Below, in pieces: positions 17,601 through 22,331 of a DNA stretch of 22,331 bases. The notes under the pieces are model-generated. The model was not told the origin of the DNA and did not search any database. It saw only the letters and a program-made list of their open reading frames with translations. Origin of the DNA: SIG565 sp045601525 (GTDB taxonomy: Bacteria; Bacillota; Clostridia; Oscillospirales; Acutalibacteraceae). The position numbers and the translations under genes are program-made. The stretch lies in contig JAZRZR010000073.1 in assembly GCA_045601525.1 (NCBI GenBank), positions 1 to 22,331 of the forward strand, read 5' to 3'. Positions within the stretch are counted from its first letter, which is position 1, and each line of letters begins with the position of its first letter.

Positions 17601-17968
17601 TAGTCCTTAATGTCACTCTCACCCGCAAATATAACAACATTTGCGTTATTTGCCATCGGTTTGAACTTACCTTTCACTTCTAAAAGCAACCGAATTGCTT
17701 CCATATTTCCTTGCTCAACCTTCTTTACAATTTGTTTCCAGGCCTCCGGTATTGCGCTTGTTGTATAACTCTCCACAAGATACTCGATATAAGCTAAAAA
17801 AGCCGAATCGTTTTGCCAATTATAAAAGGTCGTGCGAGAAATTCCAACTTCTTTACAAAGCTCAGTTATGTTCTTTTCATTATCGGGGTCAACAATAGCC
17901 TCTGCAAGCGCTCTTTTCTTGCCTTTGACACTTGGGTACATACCTTTGTTTTTGTTCACTTTTGTCAA
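17600..17968 (-). CDS. terS: Terminase small subunit (122 aa)
   Basis: Residues about 12-60 contain KGKKRALAEAIVDP followed by NITELCKEVGISRTTFYNWQ, a helix-turn-helix as in DNA-recognising small terminases of the phBC6A51-type. A helical C-terminal part with AIPEAWKQIVKKVEQGNMEAIRLLLE follows, typical of the oligomerisation region. The start is uncertain. A GTG at 18007 lies inside a strong hairpin and is unlikely. I chose TTG 17968, which has AAAGGG 5 nt upstream. ATG 17941, giving MYPSVKGKK, is the alternative but has a poor ribosome site. The protein recognises the packaging site and loads the large subunit. The recognition site may be the inverted repeat just upstream. Confidence 0.85.
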   Translation of the reverse strand: MTKVNKNKGMYPSVKGKKRALAEAIVDPDNEKNITELCKEVGISRTTFYNWQNDSAFLAYIEYLVESYTTSAIPEAWKQIVKKVEQGNMEAIRLLLEVKGKFKPMANNANVVIFAGESDIKD

Positions 17969-17993
17969 CTTTTCCCTTTCTCTATATTTAGCG

Positions 17994-18029
17994 TATCGCA
18001 CGCACACGCATATACGCGTGTGCGCGATA
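17994..18029. repeat. Long GC-rich inverted repeat just upstream of terS
   Basis: Two arms pair as 6 + 8 bp with a 2-nt bulge in one arm and a 6-nt loop (TATCGC, bulge AC, GCACACGC, loop, then the complement). It stands out in an AT-rich region and covers the leader of the small terminase gene. On the plus strand it is followed by CTTTTT, so it could act as a terminator for antisense transcription. It could equally be a small-terminase binding (cos/pac-type) site or a structured mRNA leader. Confidence 0.5.
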
Positions 18030-18060
18030 GCTTTTTAGCCCTCCAACCCATCCACCGACT

Positions 18061-18066
18061 ATTATA
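18061..18066 (-). promoter_or_regulatory. Candidate -10 element for the terminase operon
   Basis: The minus strand reads GAATATAATAGTC, a perfect TATAAT immediately after the strong terminator and about 95 nt before the likely terS start. No good -35 hexamer lies 15-19 nt upstream, where the terminator's T-tract is. That is compatible with an activator-dependent late promoter, but also with chance in an AT-rich stretch. Confidence 0.35.
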
Positions 18067-18080
18067 TTCGGCACAAAAAA

Positions 18081-18125
18081 GAAAACAGGCAGTTCGGATT
18101 CCTTTAATCCGCTTGCCTGTTTTTC
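18081..18125. terminator. Strong bidirectional intrinsic terminator
   Basis: The sequence AAAACAGGCA pairs with TGCCTGTTTT (10 bp), then a small internal loop and CGGATT with AATCCG (6 bp) around a 5-nt loop. The hairpin is flanked by an A-run on one side and a T-run on the other, so it works in both directions. On the minus strand TTTTCTTTTTTG follows. It ends the regulator transcript and separates it from the terminase operon. Confidence 0.85.
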
Positions 18126-18134
18126 AACGATATC

Positions 18135-18143
18135 ATTATATCA
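18135..18143 (-). promoter_or_regulatory. Candidate extended -10 promoter, upstream of the terminator
   Basis: The minus strand reads TGATATAAT, a full extended -10 (TG-N-TATAAT). Initiation would fall near 18128. The tandem 11-bp repeats then lie at about -31 to -52, exactly where an activator replacing a -35 element would bind. The predicted RNA would run at once into the terminator, implying read-through control if the promoter is real. Confidence 0.4.
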
Positions 18144-18158
18144 CATATTTAGAACAAT

Positions 18159-18180
18159 TTTTTCCCATATTTTTCCCATA
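18159..18180. repeat. Tandem 11-bp repeats, candidate late-activator operator
   Basis: Two perfect head-to-tail copies of TTTTTCCCATA occupy 18159-18169 and 18170-18180 (minus strand TATGGGAAAAA twice). The 11-bp period puts both copies on the same DNA face. They begin 1 nt after the regulator stop codon and sit next to an extended -10. Binding by the neighbouring ArpU-like protein is inferred. Confidence 0.5.
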
Positions 18181-18181
18181 T

Positions 18182-18619
18182 TTACAAATCAATTATTCCG
18201 TAACAAGAAATAGTAAACTTATATAACGCCCGTTCTCGCATTCTGTATATTTGGCTCTTTTCATACCCAAGAGTTTCTCGCAGCAAATCAACACATCTCT
18301 CACTTGCATTGATATAAAAAGCATCAAGCACAGTCTTTTCCTCATCAGATAACATCGAAAGTCCCTTCTCCGTTAATTTAATTAAGCGGCTCACTGCCGA
18401 TAAATTGTATTTTAGCCTTTCGATTTCAACTATGCAATTCAAAAGCCTATCTTCTGCTTTGGCTTGTCCGCCCTGCGCAGTGATTTTGTTGGTGTTGCCG
18501 GTCTTGATTGCGTTTTGTTGTTCTTTAAGAGCCGCTATTCTCTCATTTATGCTGTTTTGCGATTCCAAACGCAAAATATATAACCGTAAATCGCTTTCTG
18601 CTGCAGTTTTCCAATTCAT
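18182..18619 (-). CDS. ArpU/RinA-like late transcriptional regulator (145 aa)
   Basis: The N-terminal half is a helical, charged segment; the C-terminal part (about 88-140) reads LSMLSDEEKTVLDAFYIN, then LLRETLGYEKSQIYRMRERAL, which is a sigma-70 region-4-like helix-turn-helix as in the ArpU family and other late activators of Bacillota phages. Size (about 140-150 residues) and position directly ahead of the terminase genes agree with that family, whose members activate packaging, structural and lysis genes. The start overlaps the previous stop as ATGA behind GGAGGG. It is followed at once by two tandem 11-bp repeats, promoter-like elements and a terminator. It most likely switches on the operon that runs from terS to the tail genes. 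Confidence 0.75.
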   Translation of the reverse strand: MNWKTAAESDLRLYILRLESQNSINERIAALKEQQNAIKTGNTNKITAQGGQAKAEDRLLNCIVEIERLKYNLSAVSRLIKLTEKGLSMLSDEEKTVLDAFYINASERCVDLLRETLGYEKSQIYRMRERALYKFTISCYGIIDL

Positions 18620-18924
18620 AAAATTTTACCCTCCGTTTTTAACAATGTATATTGACCATATGTAAATGAAGTTTTATTTTCTTCGTTGTATGCATCAATT
18701 TCACGCAAATATCTAATTAGAGTTATGTTATCGGTTTGTCCACGCTTAATATGATGAGCTCGGTTGCTCCGCTCATTTCTAATGTCCTGCTCATACAATT
18801 CCTTACAGTGCGGACAATATTTAGCCGCCCGAGCTGTTGCCAAAAACTTTGTACCGCAAAAAACACAAAACTTTTGATAAACCATCCCCGGCTTTCTACC
18901 TTTCGAACTCCGCTTGTTTGCCAC
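18616..18924 (-). CDS. Small zinc-ribbon protein (102 aa)
   Basis: I place the start at GTG 18924 because GGAGG lies 9 nt before it; an in-frame ATG at 18966 has no ribosome site and would add residues that look like out-of-frame reading of the previous gene. The product begins MANKRSSKGRKPG. Cys 20 and 23 (CVFC) and Cys 37 and 40 (CPHC) form a classic four-cysteine zinc ribbon, followed by a helical basic region (about 45-100) with NRAHHIKRGQ. No HNH catalytic pattern is convincing. Co-translation with the late regulator (ATGA overlap) suggests a role in the same regulatory step, perhaps nucleic-acid binding. The function is otherwise unknown. Confidence 0.7.
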   Translation of the reverse strand: MANKRSSKGRKPGMVYQKFCVFCGTKFLATARAAKYCPHCKELYEQDIRNERSNRAHHIKRGQTDNITLIRYLREIDAYNEENKTSFTYGQYTLLKTEGKIL

Positions 18925-19057
18925 GGGGAAACACCTCCAATTCCTTTCTGTTAGGTTGTAGAGCATGGATACATCTACGCCGTTTTCTCCTTAAGTCCGC
19001 CCTCATAACACAACGGTTGTATCGAGGGCACTCGGTACACTTGTTGTATTTTTTCAT
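18896..19057 (-). CDS. Small Cys4 basic protein (53 aa)
   Basis: A short gene from ATG 19057, preceded by GGAGG at 4 nt spacing, to TAG 18896. It starts 1 nt after the upstream stop and overlaps the zinc-ribbon gene by 29 nt in another frame. The product, opening MKKYNKCTECPRYNRC, has Cys 7, 10, 16 and 29 and a run of Arg/Lys around 21-28. It is probably a small zinc-binding protein that contacts nucleic acid; no family is recognised. The ribosome site, the tight spacing and the Cys pattern support it as a real gene. Confidence 0.65.
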   Translation of the reverse strand: MKKYNKCTECPRYNRCVMRADLRRKRRRCIHALQPNRKELEVFPRGKQAEFER

Positions 19058-19058
19058 A

Positions 19059-19232
19059 TTACCTCCGCTTTGCCGCTATCCAGTTTAATATTTTTTGCCA
19101 AAGGAACATCTCTCCGTGTTTGCAGCGCCGTATATCATAAGCAGTACAAGGGGCAGCTTTAACCTGCCCCGTAACTTCACAACGATAATACCCTTTTATA
19201 CTGTATTTTTTAGAAAAAATGCATTTTGACAT
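19059..19232 (-). CDS. Small Cys4 protein (57 aa)
   Basis: The likely start is ATG 19232 (MSKCIFSKKY), behind GGGAG at 9 nt. The reading frame is open further upstream to 19367, but that part overlaps a separate membrane-protein gene and reads like out-of-frame sequence. Cys 4, 18, 29 and 37 could bind one metal ion. The C-terminus (MFLWQKILNWIAAKRR) is an amphipathic basic helix that might touch the membrane. Its stop is 1 nt before the next ATG. I do not recognise a family. Confidence 0.65.
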   Translation of the reverse strand: MSKCIFSKKYSIKGYYRCEVTGQVKAAPCTAYDIRRCKHGEMFLWQKILNWIAAKRR

Positions 19233-19234
19233 TT

Positions 19235-19357
19235 TTAATATCTCCCATTCGCCCGTAATAGTCCTCCAAGAACCAAGTAAAGTGCAACAAGAATAAGTGC
19301 AATCACAATTATGGCTTGCGTTTTTGTCGGCAACCCACAAAGCCAATCTAAAATCAT
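19235..19357 (-). CDS. Tiny single-pass membrane protein (40 aa)
   Basis: This gene lies from ATG 19357 to TAA 19235. The ATG overlaps the stop of the Spo0A-like gene (ATGA) and is preceded by AAGGTGAT with 6 nt spacing, an excellent match to the 16S rRNA 3' end. The product begins MILDWLCGLPTKTQ and then has a strongly hydrophobic span of about 18-20 residues (15-34) before the short tail LLRANGRY. A longer frame over the same bases (start 19367) has no ribosome site. Linked translation with the Spo0A-like protein hints at joint action at the membrane, but the function is unknown. Confidence 0.68.
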   Translation of the reverse strand: MILDWLCGLPTKTQAIIVIALILVALYLVLGGLLRANGRY

Positions 19358-19881
19358 TTGTTATCACCTTTTCTCAGTTTTCCTTTTCCGCAAGTGTCAC
19401 TAGGGCTAACTATGCCTTTATATCCTTTTGAGCACACCGCATAAGGTGATTCGAATTCAAGATATTCGCAATCTATACACTTAATATCGTTGGCTTTGAA
19501 CTCTTTAGTTGGTTTGTTGTCAGGCAATTCTCCCTCCGCGCATGTTATTGCATACCAGTCTGCAACTGCCGCTATAAATTCACTGTTAGTTAGGCGCCCC
19601 TTTTCAGAATCAATACTAAAACCAAAAATTTCATGTTGAAATTCGACATCTCCCCTAATCCACCCCACCTCAATAGCGTGGCGGATTCCCCGTTCAATAC
19701 GAAGCGGCAAAGAATTGTATTCCTTTGCAAGTTCGGGATATAGCCTTTTTGTGATAGCTGTTATATACGAGTTGTCTTCAAGCATTTTTTCGATGGCCCT
19801 TCTTAAATAATAATATCCACTTATATTTGCCGGGACACCAAGCCTTTTAATTATCTCAACTATTTTTAGTTTGTTAGCCAT
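19354..19881 (-). CDS. Receiver-less Spo0A DNA-binding domain protein with C-terminal Cys4 tail (175 aa)
   Basis: Residues about 5-110 match the C-terminal effector domain of the sporulation master regulator Spo0A. Shared blocks include IIKRLGVPANISGYYYLRRA (11-29), ITKRLYPELAKEYN (43-56), RIERGIRHAIEVGW (61-74) with the recognition helix, IFGF (85-88) and TNSEFIAAVAD (98-108). The phosphoacceptor receiver domain of host Spo0A is absent. Removing it makes the B. subtilis protein constitutively active, so this protein should not need the phosphorelay (inference). A linker leads to a Cys4 tail (Cys 135, 138, 150, 164), not found in host Spo0A. I prefer ATG 19881; GTG 19890 is possible. It overlaps both neighbours. 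It might drive sporulation genes, sense or mimic the host programme, or block host Spo0A at 0A boxes. Homologues of sporulation genes in gut phages have been reported, as I recall. Confidence 0.88.
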   Translation of the reverse strand: MANKLKIVEIIKRLGVPANISGYYYLRRAIEKMLEDNSYITAITKRLYPELAKEYNSLPLRIERGIRHAIEVGWIRGDVEFQHEIFGFSIDSEKGRLTNSEFIAAVADWYAITCAEGELPDNKPTKEFKANDIKCIDCEYLEFESPYAVCSKGYKGIVSPSDTCGKGKLRKGDNK

Positions 19882-20386
19882 TATCCTCACCCACCAATTC
19901 TTTTAAGAGGTTGTCAATTTTTAATTCAAACACATATTGCACATCTTTATCGGCAGTCGGTCTTTCTTTCAACCTTTCCGCAAACTCTTTGTATGCTTCG
20001 GCTTTGGCGGTTTTAAGTTGTTCGGCTTGTTCGCCAATTATTTGCCTAAAGTCACCAACAACAACTTGTGAACATTTATAGTTTTCTTTCCATTTTTTAA
20101 CCTTATTTTTCAACCTCTCATTCTCTGCTTGTAGACTACTTATAATATCTGCTCTTTCGCTACTCGTTTTCAAAAGGTCAATATAGATTTTGTCTTTGCG
20201 GTCTATCTCTTCTTGTTGGCGGTTGATTAGGTCAAGGGCGAGTCCGAGCGTTCTAAAATTTCCAAATGTACCTTCGTAATTCTTAATCCAATATTCCAAA
20301 GCCTTTATAATCTCGTTATCAGATAAACCATTAGATAAAATTGAGGACTTATTGGATAAATTATCTGTTGGTTTTTTATCGGTCAT
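19874..20386 (-). CDS. Coiled-coil phage protein (170 aa)
   Basis: After a short polar N-terminus the region NEIIKALEYWIKNY leads into LGLALDLINRQQEEIDRKD, a pattern I recognise from a very common uncharacterised family of Bacillota phages. It continues as a coiled coil (about 55-150) and ends with KAEAYKEFAERLKE and a short helical tail. The start is ambiguous: ATG 20386 was chosen, GTG 20395 is three codons upstream. It overlaps the flanking genes by 8-11 nt. The family has no known activity. The length and leucine spacing suggest a dimeric structural or scaffolding function in the early region. Confidence 0.75.
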   Translation of the reverse strand: MTDKKPTDNLSNKSSILSNGLSDNEIIKALEYWIKNYEGTFGNFRTLGLALDLINRQQEEIDRKDKIYIDLLKTSSERADIISSLQAENERLKNKVKKWKENYKCSQVVVGDFRQIIGEQAEQLKTAKAEAYKEFAERLKERPTADKDVQYVFELKIDNLLKELVGEDNG

Positions 20387-20864
20387 TTTGCTCACCGCCT
20401 TTTTTCAAATGTTCTAATATGGCTAAACATTCTGCGTTCCAGCAGAAGCATTTATCGTCTTTGGGCATATCGTCCCTATTTCTATTAAACACGTGATGCC
20501 TGCCTTTACAATGTCCTTGTCGGGATTCGGATATTCCCAAAAGGGAATCACAGCTGGCATAGTGTTTGACATATTCTTTGCAATTACCACATACACGCTC
20601 AGGATATTTAATTACAGGCATACGCTCATATACTGCAATTTTATCTCCGCTATAATACCTGTATAAAGTCCCCATTTCATCCACAATTTTATTGTAAAAC
20701 TCAGGTAGAAGAGGTTCGTTAGGTTTGTCTTTGTCTATTATGATATATGCTGACATTCCCGGGAATTCACCATCTATAAACTTGTGAAGGAACTCTATTA
20801 GCGAATATACCCCTATTATTGAATATTTCTTATCCTCGATTTCAAACTGTTCTGGTATTTTCAT
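20376..20864 (-). CDS. Uncharacterised protein with Cys-rich C-terminal tail (162 aa)
   Basis: The first 88 residues are an unfamiliar alpha/beta segment (IPEQFEIEDKKYSI and YRYYSGDKIAVYERM). Residues about 92-146 contain seven cysteines: Cys 92, 95 (CGNC), 105, 119, 139, 141 and 146, with His near 118-124. Four suit a zinc site; the order CxxC...C...C resembles the tails of the two adjacent genes but is longer. The ATG overlaps the previous stop (ATGA) behind GAGGGG. The product is presumably a zinc-binding accessory protein. Function unknown. Confidence 0.72.
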   Translation of the reverse strand: MKIPEQFEIEDKKYSIIGVYSLIEFLHKFIDGEFPGMSAYIIIDKDKPNEPLLPEFYNKIVDEMGTLYRYYSGDKIAVYERMPVIKYPERVCGNCKEYVKHYASCDSLLGISESRQGHCKGRHHVFNRNRDDMPKDDKCFCWNAECLAILEHLKKGGEQNDR

Positions 20865-21511
20865 TTCCCCTCAATCTCGCTTTCAATATAGCACCAACTT
20901 TGTGGCGGTCTTGTTATCGGCAATTCGCCCTCATAATCGCACTCTATGAAATGCTCAATAGGAGAACGATATAGATGCTCACATTCAAGACACTTTTCCG
21001 TTATTTCTTCTTTTTCCCATTCGGGACATATTCGTATAAACTCCCTCAACTCTCTCGGCTTGTCATAGATTACAAGGTTTGATATGTGCCAACCGTAGCC
21101 GTTGTTGTTTTTGCCGATATAATTTGCAAGTTCTTCATAAGTCAAACAAGTTTTTACTAATTCGTGATAATTCCAATATTGCACAGAACCATTTTCAAAA
21201 ACCTTAAATTCCCCTATATCATCACACACAAACTCGCCTATTACTTTGCCTAAAAACTGCTCCATAAAGGGCTGATATTCTTTCGGTATTTTGGCAAAAG
21301 ACTTTTTGTCTTTACTGCAATATATCTTTGCGATTTTATCCCAATTTTCGTCTTTCGGACGATTTTTCCTAACCTCTACCGTTTTTTTGTCGATGTTCCA
21401 ACCCATTTTTTTGGCTATGATTAAGAACACCCAATACGGCTGTATGCTTATTAAAACTGATTTCATTCGGTCATAGTCTATATGCCCATCTATTAAACTA
21501 ACATTGCTCAT
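20861..21511 (-). CDS. ASCH-like (PUA-fold) protein with C-terminal Cys4 tail (216 aa)
   Basis: Residues about 16-160 fit the ASCH domain as seen in gut phages: KSVLISIQPYWVFLI (17-31), KKTVEVRKNRP (42-52), IYCSK (63-67), GKVIGEFVCDDI (88-99), then YEELANYIG and GYGWHISNLVIYDKPREL (138-155). ASCH domains are RNA-binding or RNA-processing folds; some bacterial members are ribonucleases or modified-nucleoside hydrolases, but this one cannot be assigned. The tail has Cys 174, 177 (CLEC), 191 and 207, spaced as in the Spo0A-like protein. The start at 21511 has GGTGACGGG upstream; an internal ATG at residue 16 lacks a ribosome site. It overlaps the nuclease gene by 14 nt. Confidence 0.72.
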   Translation of the reverse strand: MSNVSLIDGHIDYDRMKSVLISIQPYWVFLIIAKKMGWNIDKKTVEVRKNRPKDENWDKIAKIYCSKDKKSFAKIPKEYQPFMEQFLGKVIGEFVCDDIGEFKVFENGSVQYWNYHELVKTCLTYEELANYIGKNNNGYGWHISNLVIYDKPRELREFIRICPEWEKEEITEKCLECEHLYRSPIEHFIECDYEGELPITRPPQSWCYIESEIEGK

Positions 21512-21899
21512 TTCCCGTCACCTTCAAATTCAAATAACTTTTAATTATTTCAATTGCCTCCTCGGCGCCATGCGCCACAATGGCAACATAATTTTGGCTC
21601 CTCAAGAACTCCAAAAAATCTTTTTGGTCTTGGGTGGGAGTGTTATCTCCCACCTTCATTTCTATGTACAAACCGTGATAACCGCCACGCGCACAAGGCA
21701 AACAAATATCCGGCACTCCTTTTTTAAGACCCATACGCTTAAGCTCGGCGCCGTATCGTGCACTGCGTTTACCTTCGTTGGCCACATGATACATAAACTT
21801 TAGTTCAGGATATTTGTTTAAGTTGAGCGCCGCCCAATCAAACACCGTAACCTGTTCCGCCGTTTCATCAGATTTATAAATTTCTTTTGCATTATTCAT
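21498..21899 (-). CDS. VRR-NUC domain nuclease (133 aa)
   Basis: The whole protein is a stand-alone VRR-NUC domain of the PD-(D/E)xK superfamily. Visible active-site residues are Glu 16 in the first helix (AEQVTVFDW), Asp 64 in KGVPDICLP (60-68), Glu 80 and Lys 82 in GLYIEMK (76-82), and Gln 90/92 in the following helix. YHVANEGKRS (37-46) is also typical. Phage stand-alone VRR-NUC proteins are predicted structure-specific nucleases acting on branched DNA, for example Holliday junctions, during replication and packaging. AGGAG lies 8 nt before the ATG. Length is normal for the phage type and all key residues are intact. Confidence 0.9.
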   Translation of the reverse strand: MNNAKEIYKSDETAEQVTVFDWAALNLNKYPELKFMYHVANEGKRSARYGAELKRMGLKKGVPDICLPCARGGYHGLYIEMKVGDNTPTQDQKDFLEFLRSQNYVAIVAHGAEEAIEIIKSYLNLKVTGNEQC

Positions 21900-21910
21900 A
21901 CCAAGGTCTC

Positions 21911-22331
21911 CTATATGTCGGTGATTTGCTTTTCAACAATTTCTTTGAAGCGTTGCATTGCAATTTTATATTTTTCGGCGACTTCGGGGTTTTCACTTTT
22001 TATTTTTGCAAGAGATTCAACAATGCGCTTATAGTCTTCCTTAAGTGCATCAAAATAAAATGTGAACTTTACACTTTCGGGAGAGGTAGAAACCGCCAAT
22101 TTCTTTTCAAACTCTTTAACCCTTAATGTCGCTTCGGTTTTAGCCTCCTCTAACTCTTTTATTTGCTGTTCTAATGTTTGCACCTTTTTAGAGGCTTCTA
22201 ATGTTGCATTATTCAAAGAAACCTCGTTTTCTTTCTTGTATTTTTCTGAAAGAACACGCTTTTGTTCTTTGAGTGCAGCCGCTTTATCGCTTTCGGCTTG
22301 TTTTTGAATTTCGAGGCGTATCTTTTCTATA
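21911..22331 (-). CDS. Coiled-coil protein, 5'-truncated by the window edge
   Basis: The frame is open to the end of the window, so the true start lies beyond 22331; a TTG at 22216 is just an internal codon, not a start. At least 139 residues are visible. They are almost wholly helical and Lys/Glu/Gln-rich (IRLEIQKQAESDKAAALKEQ, EQQIKELEEAKTEATLRVKE), with a short break at STSPESVKFTFYF before another helix. This could be the C-terminal part of a phage recombination accessory, an exonuclease-like subunit or a structural coiled coil. No domain is recognisable. Confidence 0.7.
   Translation of the reverse strand, partial: IEKIRLEIQKQAESDKAAALKEQKRVLSEKYKKENEVSLNNATLEASKKVQTLEQQIKELEEAKTEATLRVKEFEKKLAVSTSPESVKFTFYFDALKEDYKRIVESLAKIKSENPEVAEKYKIAMQRFKEIVEKQITDI

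Noticed and set aside
17941..17968. TTGACA motif that could be a -35 box upstream of terS ATG 17941
   Set aside because: No -10 hexamer follows at 15-19 nt, and the motif coincides with the likely TTG start of terS.
19642..19648. Perfect 0A-box heptamer (TGTCGAA, minus strand) inside the Spo0A-like gene
   Set aside because: About two to three heptamer matches are expected by chance in 22 kb on both strands. This one lies within coding sequence away from any promoter, so autoregulation is not supported.
1..22331. CRISPR arrays, tRNA genes, insertion sequences, integrase or attachment sites
   Set aside because: I looked for repeat-spacer patterns, cloverleaf-like segments, transposase and recombinase motifs and saw none; whether the phage is temperate cannot be decided from this window.

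Overview
The window is a contiguous block of a bacteriophage or prophage genome with every supported gene on the minus strand; read it right to left. Genes are packed with ATGA/TAATG overlaps and mostly strong Shine-Dalgarno sites (GGAGG, AAGGTGAT). The AT-rich composition, the ArpU-like late regulator, the BppU-like tail protein and a Spo0A DNA-binding domain point to a phage of a spore-forming, gut-type Clostridia/Bacillota host. This is an inference; no host gene is present.

From 22331 to 18616 lies an early/accessory block: a 5'-truncated coiled-coil protein, a VRR-NUC nuclease, an ASCH-like protein, a Cys-rich protein, another coiled-coil protein, a receiver-less Spo0A DNA-binding domain fused to a Cys4 tail, a 40-residue single-pass membrane protein, and three small Cys4 proteins. 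Several of these have starts or whole reading frames that a plain longest-ORF reading misses.

From 18619 to 17994 lies the likely late-control switch: an ArpU/RinA-like sigma-region-4-type regulator, then within 190 nt two tandem 11-bp repeats, an extended -10 element, a strong bidirectional terminator, a second TATAAT, and a long inverted repeat just ahead of the small terminase gene.

From 17968 to 8590 is the head/short-tail module: small and large terminase, a small membrane protein, scaffold, major capsid protein (followed by a UUCG hairpin), a 50-residue protein, P22-like portal, adaptor-like protein, a 731-residue nozzle/stopper-like protein and a coiled-coil candidate ejection protein. 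There is no tape measure, tube or tail-sheath gene, so the virion is probably podovirus-like.

From 8580 to 1849 is one 2243-residue polyvalent protein, probably packaged and ejected into the host. It has a PBECR-type nuclease-like domain, two zincin motifs and a helical, partly hydrophobic C-terminal part. A second gene with its own Shine-Dalgarno appears nested out of frame in its glycine-rich linker. The left end holds a BppU-like tail protein and the N-terminus of a receptor-binding-type protein.

The most interesting points are the phage Spo0A domain protein, the nested gene, the run of Cys4 proteins, and the promoter-terminator arrangement in front of the terminase operon. All assignments rest on reading motifs and recalled family patterns; no searches were run.
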